The notes under the pieces were generated by a model, which was given only the letters and a program-made list of their open reading frames with translations, made no database searches and was not told where the DNA came from. The position numbers were made by a program, and so were the translations under genes. Positions 8,921-19,151 of a stretch of DNA of 35,164 nt are shown piece after piece; position 1 is the stretch's first letter, and every line of letters starts with the position of its first letter. The stretch comes from Clostridiales bacterium. GTDB lineage: Bacteria > Bacillota > Clostridia > Oscillospirales > Ruminococcaceae. The stretch lies in NCBI GenBank assembly GCA_012519635.1, contig JAAYPV010000030.1, positions 1 to 35,164 of the forward strand. Reading direction: 5' to 3'.

Positions 8921-10006
8921 GTCATTTTTTAAAAGTAAAATAATGGTCATTAATAAAAGTGCTAAAGAAGGAATGATTGAATACTCAGTTGATTTAACCT
9001 GAGCATCATAAAAAGTATTGATTGCAATATTTTTAAAAATATAATTAGTAAGAACTTTACATATAATTGCGGCATTAATTGACGAAAAAATTCTTGCAAG
9101 TAGAAATTTTTTTATATTTACTTTTCCTCGACTGATAGCGATAATCTGAATTATAACACATATGCCGCCAAAGGATAATAGTCCTGTAATAACAGGAAGA
9201 TTGAGATAATTATTTTGTTCAAAAAAGCTAATATTACTTATTTCAAAAAATGAAGCAACTATTTGTTGTGATGTGTCAGTATTTATATTAAATAGTCTAC
9301 TTATGTTTTCTGCAATAAAGGTTATGATGCCGAATTTAAATATTATTGTATAGAATATTGAAAACATAAGCACCATGATACATACTTCAAATAGAGATTT
9401 TGCAGCTGTTTGAACTGAATTTACAAAAGTATCCATACCCAGATTAAGTTTAGGATTTTTCTTGTTTGAATCGTATATTCTTTCTTTGGTTAATAAAGCA
9501 ATTACAATGCCTGTAATGATATTTGAAATAATTATTGATAAAAAAATTATCATTCCGACTTCAATGCTTCTATATAGTTTTGTTGCAACCGTTCCGACTA
9601 TAAAAGCTGGACCACTTGAATAACAATAACAAGAAAGGTTTTCAGCACGTTTTTTTGATATTAAACCATTTGATTCTAATTCATAAATTATCTTAACACC
9701 AACAGGATAGCCTGAAAAAATACTTATCAAGAATATAGAAAACTCATCTGATGAAATCCTGAAAAGATATTTTGCAATTAAATTAAAAGGCTTACCCATA
9801 ATAGTATGAAGGTTGGATTTTAATACAAAGCATGCAATAATCATAAAACCATACATTGACGGAATGATTAATGTCAAACAGTTTTTAATGGAAACAGATG
9901 CAGCTACTTTAATATCATCAGTAAATTGAATACTAGCAAATGCTAAAACAATAATACAAAAGAGTAGTGTATAGGTTTTAAACAATTCAGTTATTTTGCG
10001 ACTCAC
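8918..10006 (-). CDS. ylbJ: YlbJ-like sporulation integral membrane protein
   Basis: Multi-TM protein with SIFSGYPVGVKIIYEL and SCYCYSSGPAFIVGTV, Gate-domain family signature. Confidence 0.8.
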   Translation of the reverse strand: MSRKITELFKTYTLLFCIIVLAFASIQFTDDIKVAASVSIKNCLTLIIPSMYGFMIIACFVLKSNLHTIMGKPFNLIAKYLFRISSDEFSIFLISIFSGYPVGVKIIYELESNGLISKKRAENLSCYCYSSGPAFIVGTVATKLYRSIEVGMIIFLSIIISNIITGIVIALLTKERIYDSNKKNPKLNLGMDTFVNSVQTAAKSLFEVCIMVLMFSIFYTIIFKFGIITFIAENISRLFNINTDTSQQIVASFFEISNISFFEQNNYLNLPVITGLLSFGGICVIIQIIAISRGKVNIKKFLLARIFSSINAAIICKVLTNYIFKNIAINTFYDAQVKSTEYSIIPSLALLLMTIILLLKND

Positions 10007-10090
10007 TTGTTTCCTCCCGTTTTATATTGCAATCTTTTTATAATTCTATTCATAGATTAACCTAAATATAATATTATGGGGTGATAAAGC

Positions 10091-10345
10091 TTGAATAATA
10101 AGATTATAGAGAAAGGGCAAAGCCTTTTATATTTCAATACGATAATTCAAATTACAGACAATAAGGAAGTTATAATAGAAAATTGTAAAAAAATAATTGA
10201 ATATAATGATATATTCTTAAAAGTTAAAACCAGAAATATGACAGTTCAGGTATGGGGACAAAAGCTGCAGATAGACGACTATAATACGGAAGGAATTATA
10301 GTCAAAGGTATTATAGAATCAATAGAACTAATTAATAAAAAGTGA
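10091..10345 (+). CDS. yqfC: Sporulation protein YqfC (YabP-like family)
   Basis: 84-aa protein, LKVKTRNMTVQVWGQKLQIDDYNTEGIIVKGIIESIE; immediately upstream of yqfD; TTG start. Confidence 0.85.
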   Translation: MNNKIIEKGQSLLYFNTIIQITDNKEVIIENCKKIIEYNDIFLKVKTRNMTVQVWGQKLQIDDYNTEGIIVKGIIESIELINKK

Positions 10346-10353
10346 GGAACGGT

Positions 10354-11517
10354 ATGTTTGACAATATCAGAGGTGTTATAAGATTCAGAGCGAACGGAAT
10401 AAAATTATATTCTTTTATAAACGCTATAAGGGAAAGCAGGATTATATGTACTGCACAGGAATGTAAAAATGATGAATATTATGGAGAGATATATTCGTCA
10501 AGCTTAAAGGAATTACAGGAGTTAGCAAAAAAATATAATATTGAATTACATATAGAAGATAGAAAGGGTGCAATATTTAAGGTTAAACGATATAAATACA
10601 GATTTGGAATTATAATTGGTGCATTAGTAGCTATTATGTTCATTGTTTATATTTCTAATGTAGCAATTACAATTGAAGTTACAGGTAACAATAAAATTTC
10701 TGAAGAACAGATAATAAGCACATTAAATGACATAGGAATATCAAAGGGTACATTTATTCCGAATATTAATTTTGCGTTATGTGAGAAAAAGCTAAAGATT
10801 AGTATTGATGAACTGGCATGGGTGGGTATAAGGCGTTCAGGTAATAGAATTGTTGTAGATGTTGATGAAATGGTAGAACAACCTGAAATGATAAAATCCA
10901 ATTTACCAAGCAATATAATTTCAACAAAAAATGCACAAATCAAATCTGTTAAGGTTTATAATGGAAGTTTGAATTATATAGTTGGAGATGGGGTAAGGGT
11001 AGGAGATGTTTTAATAAGCGGAATATACACCGATTCAAAAGGAAATATATTGACAGTTAATGCAATTGGTGAAATAATAGGCGAATATGAAGAGAAAATG
11101 ATTTTTGAACAAGCATATGAAGAGGAAAAACGAATATCTGAAGGGGAAATTTCAAGAAAATCCCTCGATTTTTTTACATTTAAAATACCATTAAATATAG
11201 GTAAAATTGATTTGGATGAATATGACTACAATGAGGATATATGTTACTTTATGATAGCAGGTAAAAGATTACCCATTGGAATCATACATAGCACATATAC
11301 CCCCTACACCAAAAACATAATTACATATACTACGGAAGAAGCAGAAGAATTAATACATAAGAAAATTACTATGCATGAGGAGAATTTTTATTCAAATGTG
11401 AAAATAATAAATAAAGAAATCAATAAAATAAATGAGGAAGGAAAAATAAAGTATGAAGTTATTTATACATTAGAGGGTGAGATAGGGAAAAAAAGTGAAA
11501 TTTTAATGAAAAAATAA
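10354..11517 (+). CDS. yqfD: Sporulation protein YqfD
   Basis: Single-TM protein with VTGNNKISEEQIISTL...LAWVGIRRSGNRIVVDVDE; synteny with yqfC and phoH; ATG 10354 preferred over GTG 10342. Confidence 0.88.
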   Translation: MFDNIRGVIRFRANGIKLYSFINAIRESRIICTAQECKNDEYYGEIYSSSLKELQELAKKYNIELHIEDRKGAIFKVKRYKYRFGIIIGALVAIMFIVYISNVAITIEVTGNNKISEEQIISTLNDIGISKGTFIPNINFALCEKKLKISIDELAWVGIRRSGNRIVVDVDEMVEQPEMIKSNLPSNIISTKNAQIKSVKVYNGSLNYIVGDGVRVGDVLISGIYTDSKGNILTVNAIGEIIGEYEEKMIFEQAYEEEKRISEGEISRKSLDFFTFKIPLNIGKIDLDEYDYNEDICYFMIAGKRLPIGIIHSTYTPYTKNIITYTTEEAEELIHKKITMHEENFYSNVKIINKEINKINEEGKIKYEVIYTLEGEIGKKSEILMKK

Positions 11518-11602
11518 AATACTACTTTTAAAATTGTATTATATATGTTATAATTAAAATGTATTAAATTTAAAAATTATTTAAATAAGAAAGAGTGTTT
11601 TA

Positions 11603-12565
11603 ATGATTGAGAAAACTATTACTGTTGAAAGTACAGAACAAGCATCTTCCTTATTTGGAGATTTTGATGAAAACATAGACATACTTCAAAAATTAAATAA
11701 TGTTGTAATTTTAAGCAGGGGAACTGATATTAAGGTTTCAGGTGACGAAGTTAATGTCGATAAAACTATTAAATCACTTGAGGCTCTTTTAACCATTATT
11801 AATAATGGTGAAAGAATTACAAATCAAACAGTGCGTTATGTTTCATCAATAGTAAATGAAGATTTGAGTAAATGTATAAAGGATTTAGCCAGCGGTGGAA
11901 TCTGCTTTACGACTAATGGAAAGTTGATAAGACCTAAAACATTGGGCCAAAAAAGATATATAGATGCCATTGCAAAAAACACAATAGTTTTTGGTATTGG
12001 ACCTGCAGGTACTGGAAAAACATATCTTGCAGTTGCAATGGCTGTCAAGGCTTTTAAAGCGCATGAAATTAACAAAATAATATTAACCCGTCCTGCTGTT
12101 GAGGCGGGTGAAAAGCTAGGTTTTTTGCCTGGAGATTTACAGGATAAGGTTGACCCATACTTAAGACCATTATATGATGCATTATTTGATATGCTAGGTG
12201 CAGAAATTTTTCAAAAGCATATGGAAAAGGGCACTATTGAGGTTGCACCACTTGCATACATGAGAGGTAGAACACTTGATGATGCATTTATTATACTTGA
12301 TGAAGCACAAAATACAACATCTGAGCAGATTAAAATGTTTTTGACAAGATTGGGTAATGGCAGTAAAATGGTCATAACAGGGGATATTACTCAGATTGAT
12401 TTGCCAAATGCAAAACGCTCTGGCTTGATAGAGGCTCTGAAGATTCTTAATGATATAGAAGATATATATATTCAGAAATTTGATGATAAAGATGTTGTAA
12501 GACATAAACTTGTTCAGGATATTATTAAAGCATATGAAAAATATCAAGAGAAAGGAAGAGAATAA
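11603..12565 (+). CDS. phoH: PhoH-family ATPase
   Basis: Walker A FGIGPAGTGKTYLAVAMA, Walker B AFIILDEAQNTT; synteny. Confidence 0.95.
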   Translation: MIEKTITVESTEQASSLFGDFDENIDILQKLNNVVILSRGTDIKVSGDEVNVDKTIKSLEALLTIINNGERITNQTVRYVSSIVNEDLSKCIKDLASGGICFTTNGKLIRPKTLGQKRYIDAIAKNTIVFGIGPAGTGKTYLAVAMAVKAFKAHEINKIILTRPAVEAGEKLGFLPGDLQDKVDPYLRPLYDALFDMLGAEIFQKHMEKGTIEVAPLAYMRGRTLDDAFIILDEAQNTTSEQIKMFLTRLGNGSKMVITGDITQIDLPNAKRSGLIEALKILNDIEDIYIQKFDDKDVVRHKLVQDIIKAYEKYQEKGRE

Positions 12566-13059
12566 TGCCTAAGCTAAAAGTTTATATAAAAAATAATCAA
12601 TCAGAAGTAAAATTACCAGTTGGAATAAGGCTTTTGATAAGGCGTTGTTGTCAAGCAGTATTAACAACTGAAAATTTTGAGCAAGATGCTGAGGTAAGTG
12701 TTTCCTTTGTTAGTAATAATGAAATAAAAAAATTAAACAGGATATATAGAAATATTAATAGAACAACAGATGTATTATCCTTTCCATTAATGGTTAATAG
12801 AAAAGATGAATCTAATGATGATACAGGAATTGTTATGCTTGGTGATATTGTAATATCTTTAGAAACAGCGGTTAAGCAGGCAAATATGTATGCACATTCA
12901 CTTGAGAGAGAAATCGGATTTTTAACAGTACATTCAATGTTGCATTTATTGGGATATGACCATGAAAAAAGTAAGCTGGATGAAAGAATTATGCGTGAAA
13001 AGGAAGAGTCCATTTTAGAAAAATTGGGAATATCCAGAGAAACAAGCTTTATTTCGTAA
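12565..13059 (+). CDS. ybeY: Endoribonuclease YbeY (rRNA maturation)
   Basis: HSMLHLLGYDHE metal-binding motif; TTDVLSFPL. Confidence 0.95.
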   Translation: MPKLKVYIKNNQSEVKLPVGIRLLIRRCCQAVLTTENFEQDAEVSVSFVSNNEIKKLNRIYRNINRTTDVLSFPLMVNRKDESNDDTGIVMLGDIVISLETAVKQANMYAHSLEREIGFLTVHSMLHLLGYDHEKSKLDERIMREKEESILEKLGISRETSFIS

Positions 13060-13095
13060 AGTTTAGATTACTAATAGAAAAGGAATAATCGGAGG

Positions 13096-13989
13096 ATGAC
13101 TAAAACAGTATTTATAACAATTGCAGGAAAAACTAATGCGGGTAAATCAACATTATTAAATTCTATTATAGGTGAGAAAATTGCCTCAGTAAGCAGTAAG
13201 CCGCAGACAACAAGAACCAGAATAACAGGAATTCTGACACAAGATGATACACAGCTTATCTTCATTGACACGCCGGGACTTCATAAAGCTAAAACAAAGC
13301 TAAGTAAACATATGATGAATGTGGTAAAGGAGTCAGTAACTGATATTGATGCTATAATTTTTGTTGTTGATTGTCTTAAAAGAATTAATGAACAGGAAAC
13401 TGAAATGCTTGAAATGCTTGATAAATCTAAAATACCTGTTATTCTTGTTTTGAACAAAATAGATAAGATAGATGATAAAGCTGAAATTGCAAAATTAATA
13501 TCAGAGCTTGCTGAGAAATATAATTTTAAATCAGTAATACCAATTAGCGCCAAAAACAAAGACGGCATTGATATTGTAATAGAAGAGGCAAAAAAGTTAG
13601 CAATGGAAAGCCCTCTGTTTTTTCCAGCAGATATGATTACTGACCAGCCAGAAAAGGTTATTGCTTCGGAAATAATAAGAGAAAAGCTTTTGAATTTACT
13701 TAATGATGAGGTTCCACATGGAATTGCTGTAGCAATTGAAAGAATGGATGAACGAAAAAATAAGGACTTGCTTGATATTTCAGCAGTTATATATTGTGAG
13801 CGAGACTCCCATAAGGGTATTATAATTGGTAAAAATGGAAGTATGTTAAAGGAAGTTGGTACAAAAGCAAGAATGAGCCTTGAGGATTTTTTTCAAATAA
13901 AAATAAATTTAAAATTATGGGTAAAGGTTAAAGAAAATTGGAGAAATCGTGAATCAATTATACGAAGTCTGGGATTTTCAGATAAGTAA
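13096..13989 (+). CDS. era: GTPase Era
   Basis: G1 GKTNAGKSTLLN, DTPGLH, NKID; C-terminal KH domain GIIIGKNGSMLKEVG. Confidence 0.96.
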   Translation: MTKTVFITIAGKTNAGKSTLLNSIIGEKIASVSSKPQTTRTRITGILTQDDTQLIFIDTPGLHKAKTKLSKHMMNVVKESVTDIDAIIFVVDCLKRINEQETEMLEMLDKSKIPVILVLNKIDKIDDKAEIAKLISELAEKYNFKSVIPISAKNKDGIDIVIEEAKKLAMESPLFFPADMITDQPEKVIASEIIREKLLNLLNDEVPHGIAVAIERMDERKNKDLLDISAVIYCERDSHKGIIIGKNGSMLKEVGTKARMSLEDFFQIKINLKLWVKVKENWRNRESIIRSLGFSDK

Positions 13990-14087
13990 TTCCATTCATT
14001 TCATTTCATAACACAAACTAAATCGGGGATAATTTTATTGTACATTAATGAACTATTGCATAGTAAAATTACAGAGGAGGTTTTGTC

Positions 14088-14267
14088 ATGAAAAGAGATA
14101 AGTGGAAGGATTTTGAGATGAGTGGTAAAATTGAAGATTACCTTTCTTATAAAGGTTTAAGTCTTTATGGATATAATGATAGTGAGAGTGGAATGATAAA
14201 TGCTGATAACCGTCAAGGGAATAGTGATCAGAGAACGCACAGTGGGGGAAACAAGCAAGTTTATTGA
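14088..14267 (+). CDS. yqzL: YqzL-like small protein (59 aa; not in the supplied ORF track)
   Basis: AGAGGAGG SD then ATG; MKRDKWKDFEMSGKIEDYLSYKG resembles the short YqzL family (W..F...G.I..YL.YK); lies between era and recO as in Bacillus. Confidence 0.75.
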   Translation: MKRDKWKDFEMSGKIEDYLSYKGLSLYGYNDSESGMINADNRQGNSDQRTHSGGNKQVY

Positions 14268-14946
14268 TGTCTTAACAGAAAATCTTGGAGTCATTGAAAT
14301 TAGTGTTAAAGGATGTAAAAAAATAAACAGTAAGAACTGTGCTTCGACCCAGCTTTTTGCATATTCAAAGTTTTGCTTGAAAAAGAGAAAGGATATGTAT
14401 TATATTAATTCTGCAGAGCCTATAAATATATTTTATAGCCTGCGGACAGACCTACAAAAGATATCGCTTGCATCATACCTTTCAGAGTTGGTTTTATATG
14501 TTATAGGTAGTGACGGGTACGAAGGGAATATATTAAAGCTTTTTCTTAATACACTTTATTTCATTTCTAATGGAAAGCGTCCATTGGAGTTGTTAAAAAG
14601 TATATTTGAAGTCAGATTCATGTCAGAAATAGGTCTTATGCCAAATGTATTTACATGTAGTAATTGCTCTGAATATGTAAATGAAGGTGCTTATTTTATT
14701 ATACATGATGGTATAATTTTATGTGAACAATGTTATAGTGTAAATACTGATGGTGTTATAAAAAAAATATCACCATCAGTCTTGTGTGCATTAAGGCATA
14801 TTATTTTGTCGGAATATAACAAGCTTTATAATTTTAAGCTATCTAAGGAATCTCAAAGGCTACTTTCAGATGTAACAGAACAATATGTTATAATACATCT
14901 TGAAAAAAACTTCAATACACTTAATTTTTATAAATCAATTGTATAA
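14200..14946 (+). CDS. recO: DNA repair protein RecO
   Basis: N-terminal MLITVKGIVIRERTVGETSKFIDVLTE OB-fold signature; CSNC...CEQC zinc motif; synteny. Confidence 0.93.
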   Translation: MLITVKGIVIRERTVGETSKFIDVLTENLGVIEISVKGCKKINSKNCASTQLFAYSKFCLKKRKDMYYINSAEPINIFYSLRTDLQKISLASYLSELVLYVIGSDGYEGNILKLFLNTLYFISNGKRPLELLKSIFEVRFMSEIGLMPNVFTCSNCSEYVNEGAYFIIHDGIILCEQCYSVNTDGVIKKISPSVLCALRHIILSEYNKLYNFKLSKESQRLLSDVTEQYVIIHLEKNFNTLNFYKSIV

Positions 14947-14978
14947 AAATTACTTAATTAAAGTATAAGGTAAGGGAT

Positions 14979-17354
14979 ATGAATAAGTATTACAAAACAT
15001 TAGAACTTGATAAAATTCTTGAGATGCTTGCTAATGAGGCATCTAATGAAAAAACAAAACAAATGGCTCTGGAAATAGAGCCGTCTTTTGATATTTTTGA
15101 AGTAAATAATGAGATAAAAAAAACTAGTCAGGCATTTGAATTAAGCGTAAAGTTTGGAACACCTCCTTTTACAGATTTTAAGGATGTGTCTAATTCGCTT
15201 ATGAGAGCAAAATCAGGAGCAAGACTTTCTTTGAAGGAGCTTATTGAAATTGGCAGGATACTTAGTCAGATAAAAATTCTTAGTGATTGGTATAAGCACT
15301 GTACCAATATTGAAACTGAATTAAGTTATCTTTTTACAAGGCTTATGCCAAATGAATATCTTCAGAGTAGAATTGAAACATCAATTGTATCAGAGGATGA
15401 AATAGCAGATTCAGCTAGCTCAGAGCTTGCTTCAATAAGAAGAAAAAAGTATCAGGCTGGCATGAGAGTTCGTGAAATCCTTGATAAAATGACTCGCTCG
15501 ACCACTATTCAAAAATATCTGCAAGAAGCGATTGTAACAATTCGTGATGGTAGATATGTGTTGCCTGTTAAGGCAGAGCATAGAGGTGATGTTCAGGGTC
15601 TGATACATGGTACATCTTCAAGTGGACAAACATATTTTATCGAGCCTATATCAATTGTTGAGGCAAATAATGATATTAGGCTTCTTGAAAGTAAGGAACA
15701 AGAGGAGATTGACAGAATAATAACGGAGTTATGTGCTGAATGTGGTAAGTCAGCTGATACAATCATTGATAATTATAATATTTGTGTTGAATTAAATCTA
15801 TACTTTGCTAAGTCAAATTTAGCTGCTAAAATGAAAGCAACAACACCTATTATTTCTGATGATGGTGTAATATCACTTAAAAAGGCAAGGCACCCTCTGA
15901 TTGATAAAGAAAGAGTAGTTCCGATTGATATTTCACTTGGAGAGGATTATCAAGTGCTGATTATCACTGGTCCCAATACAGGTGGTAAGACTGTTGCTTT
16001 AAAAACAGCCGGATTATTGACTTTAATGACAATGTGTGGTTTACTTATTCCTGTATCAGATGGCAGTAAGGTGTCAATATTTAATAATATTCTTGCAGAT
16101 ATAGGGGATAACCAAAGTATAGAACATAATTTATCCACCTTTTCATCACATACAAACAAGGTAATAGAGATAATAGACCTTGCTGATGAAAATTCTTTAA
16201 TTCTATTAGATGAATTAGGTTCTGGAACGGACCCTGTTGAGGGTGCAGCATTGGCTATTGCCATTATAGAAAAGCTTAAGTCCAAAAATGCAAAGCTTAT
16301 GGTAACAACCCATTATCAGGAGTTAAAAATGTATGCGGTAGAAAGTCAGGATGTTGAGAATGCATCATTTGAATTTAATATTGAAACATTACAGCCTACT
16401 TATCGCTTAATTATTGGTTCACCTGGTAAATCAAATGCTTTTGCAATATCGTCCAGTCTTGGTATGCCCAAAGATGTTATAGAATATGCACAAAGCATAG
16501 TAAGTGTAGAGAATAAGAGATTTGAAAATGTAATTGAACAGTTGGAAAATTCCAGAATTGAATTAGAAAAACAGAATGAAGAGATTAGTAAATTAAAAGT
16601 AGAGCATATTCAAAAGGTTGAGGAATTAAGAAAAGAGCTCGATGATTTAAAATATAAAAAGGAAAAAGAATTAGAACGCGCAAGAATAACTGCAATGAGT
16701 ATAATTGAGGATACAAAGGCAAAATCTAATGAAATTATTGATGAGCTTGATAAACTCAGAAAAGAAAAGGATAAGGATAACTTTTCACAAATGGTATCAG
16801 GAGCAAAATCTAGAAGTAAGAATGTCTTTAATAAAATGTATGACATAGCTAATCCTGTTGAAGAGAAAATTAATATAAATTATAAGCTTCCTCGACCACT
16901 GAAAAAAGGAGATAGTGTACTGATTACTGATATTGACAAGAAAGGTGTCGTAACAAGTATATCAGATGGTGACACAGTTTTAGTTCAGGTTGGAGTAATA
17001 AGAACAAAGGTTGATATTAATAAGTTGCGATTATTGGAAAATGAAAAGGTAACATTTAAAAATAAACCTATATCACCAACCATGAATGTAAAAAGTAAGG
17101 TTGACCGTAGTGCCATGTTAGAATTGGATATAAGGGGCTGTTCGTCCGACGAGGGAATACATCAGCTTGAATCGTTTATAGATAACGCTGTTATGTCCAA
17201 TATCGGAACAGTGACAATTATACATGGGAAAGGAACTGGGGTTTTACGATCTGCAATTCAAAAGCGTTTAAAAGAAATGCCATCTGTTAAATCATTCAGA
17301 TATGGTGTTTACGGTGAAGGTGAAGATGGTGTTACAATTGTTGAACTAAAATAA
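14979..17354 (+). CDS. mutS2: Endonuclease MutS2
   Basis: Walker A ITGPNTGGKTVALKT, LLDELGSGTDP; C-terminal Smr domain LDIRG...VTIIHGKGTGVLR. Confidence 0.96.
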   Translation: MNKYYKTLELDKILEMLANEASNEKTKQMALEIEPSFDIFEVNNEIKKTSQAFELSVKFGTPPFTDFKDVSNSLMRAKSGARLSLKELIEIGRILSQIKILSDWYKHCTNIETELSYLFTRLMPNEYLQSRIETSIVSEDEIADSASSELASIRRKKYQAGMRVREILDKMTRSTTIQKYLQEAIVTIRDGRYVLPVKAEHRGDVQGLIHGTSSSGQTYFIEPISIVEANNDIRLLESKEQEEIDRIITELCAECGKSADTIIDNYNICVELNLYFAKSNLAAKMKATTPIISDDGVISLKKARHPLIDKERVVPIDISLGEDYQVLIITGPNTGGKTVALKTAGLLTLMTMCGLLIPVSDGSKVSIFNNILADIGDNQSIEHNLSTFSSHTNKVIEIIDLADENSLILLDELGSGTDPVEGAALAIAIIEKLKSKNAKLMVTTHYQELKMYAVESQDVENASFEFNIETLQPTYRLIIGSPGKSNAFAISSSLGMPKDVIEYAQSIVSVENKRFENVIEQLENSRIELEKQNEEISKLKVEHIQKVEELRKELDDLKYKKEKELERARITAMSIIEDTKAKSNEIIDELDKLRKEKDKDNFSQMVSGAKSRSKNVFNKMYDIANPVEEKININYKLPRPLKKGDSVLITDIDKKGVVTSISDGDTVLVQVGVIRTKVDINKLRLLENEKVTFKNKPISPTMNVKSKVDRSAMLELDIRGCSSDEGIHQLESFIDNAVMSNIGTVTIIHGKGTGVLRSAIQKRLKEMPSVKSFRYGVYGEGEDGVTIVELK

Positions 17355-17380
17355 GATTTCATTACGCTAAGGAGAATAAA

Positions 17381-18496
17381 ATGAATTTACAGGAATTAAG
17401 AAATGAAATTGATAAGGTTGATAGGGAGATTTTGAACCTGTTTGTAGAGCGAATGGGTTTATGTGAAAAGGTTGCCCAGTATAAAATTGAAAACTCTCTT
17501 CCTGTTTTTCAAGGGAACAGGGAACAGGACATTATAAATAATATAAAGAAGAATGTTCCTAAAAATCTTTCTAATGGTGCAGTTGCTTTATTCTATAATA
17601 TAATGGATATTAGCAAATGCATACAACAGGAAAAGCTGTTAGATAATGATGTTTTTATGAAACCCTTGACTCTTGATTTAACTCAGCCTAGAAAAGTTGG
17701 ATGTCAAGGAACATATGGTTCCAATTCGGAAATGGCGGCAAAAATACTCTTTGATAAAAGTGAAATTAATTTTTATCACGAGTTTGAAGATGTATTTAAG
17801 GCAGTTGAAAATAGTGAGGTTGATTTTGGTATATTGCCAATTCAAAATTCAACAACAGGCTCAGTTGCTCAGACATACGATTTAATGAAGAAATATAATT
17901 TTTACATAGTAAAGGTAGTGAGGCTTGAAATTTCACATTGTCTTGCAGCAAAAAAAGGGACTAGCCTTTCTGACATAAAAGCTGTTTATTCGCATCCTCA
18001 GGCATTATGGCAATGTTCAGCATTTATTTCTAAAAATAATCTTACTGCTATTCCACATGAAAATACTGCAACTGCAGCAAAATTGGTTTCAGAGAGTGAT
18101 GAACCCATTGCAGCAATCTGTTCAAAACGGTGTGCGGAGCTTTACGGATTTGATATTATTTCAGATAAGATTACAGATTCATATCCAAATTACACAAGGT
18201 TCATATGTATATCAAGGGATTTTAGAATGGATGAAGATGCAAAGAGTATTTCAATGCTGATAACTTTACCCAATAAACAGGGAAGTCTGATAAGGTTACT
18301 AACCAAGTTTTTTGTTAATGGATTTAATTTGGAAAAGATTGAAAGCAGACCAATTGCAGGTGGAAGTTTTAATGTTATGTTCTATCTTGATTTTGAGGGA
18401 AATATCCATGATAAAAAGGTTTCAGCTTTGCTTAGCGGATTAAAAGGTGAATTTGAGAGCTTCAAATTTTTAGGAAACTATAGTGAGATAATGTAA
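17381..18496 (+). CDS. pheA: Bifunctional chorismate mutase/prephenate dehydratase (with ACT domain)
   Basis: N-terminal CM helix LRNEIDKVDREILNLFVERM; PDT GCQGTYGSNSEMAA, PIQNSTTGSV; ACT with ESRP motif. Confidence 0.95.
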   Translation: MNLQELRNEIDKVDREILNLFVERMGLCEKVAQYKIENSLPVFQGNREQDIINNIKKNVPKNLSNGAVALFYNIMDISKCIQQEKLLDNDVFMKPLTLDLTQPRKVGCQGTYGSNSEMAAKILFDKSEINFYHEFEDVFKAVENSEVDFGILPIQNSTTGSVAQTYDLMKKYNFYIVKVVRLEISHCLAAKKGTSLSDIKAVYSHPQALWQCSAFISKNNLTAIPHENTATAAKLVSESDEPIAAICSKRCAELYGFDIISDKITDSYPNYTRFICISRDFRMDEDAKSISMLITLPNKQGSLIRLLTKFFVNGFNLEKIESRPIAGGSFNVMFYLDFEGNIHDKKVSALLSGLKGEFESFKFLGNYSEIM

Positions 18497-18534
18497 AAAG
18501 GTTAGGAAGGTATTTGTTTGCCTTCCTAACCTTT
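18497..18534. terminator. Bidirectional terminator shared by pheA and the DUF4364-like gene
   Basis: Perfect 14-bp stem AAAGGTTAGGAAGG / CCTTCCTAACCTTT starting directly after the pheA stop and reaching the stop of the opposing gene. Confidence 0.85.
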
Positions 18535-19120
18535 AATTATCAGTTAAATCATATTCCTCTTCCATATTACCCAGAGCAATATTTATAATCTTACTATAAA
18601 ACCCAACAGGATTAAGTAATATTTTTTCACCAATTAGTTTAGCTTGTGTTAAATCTGGTGCGAATAACTTCATATCAATTAAATCGTTTTTTAAATCTAG
18701 ACATCTAAAATGAACATAATATCCATTATCCAACTTAATATATTTAACCGTTACTTCATTATTAAGTTTAAGTTGTGCAAAATACTTTAAAGCAGTACCA
18801 ACTAATTTATCACGAAATGATTTAGGTACATAATGCTTGAATTTCCTTGCACATAATCTTCCCTTATCAGTAAGTACATATTTTTCAATATCATTTTCAT
18901 CAGTTTCAATATTAATTGAGTTATTTTTTATAAGAATATCAATAGCATCTTGATAAAAGAAATAATTAATGATATCTGTACTAACTGCAATTTCAAATAA
19001 TTGTTCTGCTTCAATAGGTTTATCAATCCTATGAAGCAAATAGCAAATTAAAATACTAACAGTATTGACATCCTTTAGTTCAAAGGATGCCATTTCAGAT
19101 AACTTTAAATAGTTTTCCAT
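18533..19120 (-). CDS. DUF4364-like (winged-helix-like) protein
   Basis: 195-aa ORF; N-terminal helical/wHTH-like region with YVLTDKGRLCARKF; resemblance to DUF4364 from memory; follows aroC by about 31 nt. Confidence 0.65.
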   Translation of the reverse strand: MENYLKLSEMASFELKDVNTVSILICYLLHRIDKPIEAEQLFEIAVSTDIINYFFYQDAIDILIKNNSINIETDENDIEKYVLTDKGRLCARKFKHYVPKSFRDKLVGTALKYFAQLKLNNEVTVKYIKLDNGYYVHFRCLDLKNDLIDMKLFAPDLTQAKLIGEKILLNPVGFYSKIINIALGNMEEEYDLTDN

Positions 19121-19151
19121 ATTATTACCTTTTACTCTTTATTTGATAAAG

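Noticed and set aside
11836-13568. Antisense ORFs in phoH, ybeY and era
   Set aside because: Fully inside conserved genes on the other strand with no coding signals of their own.
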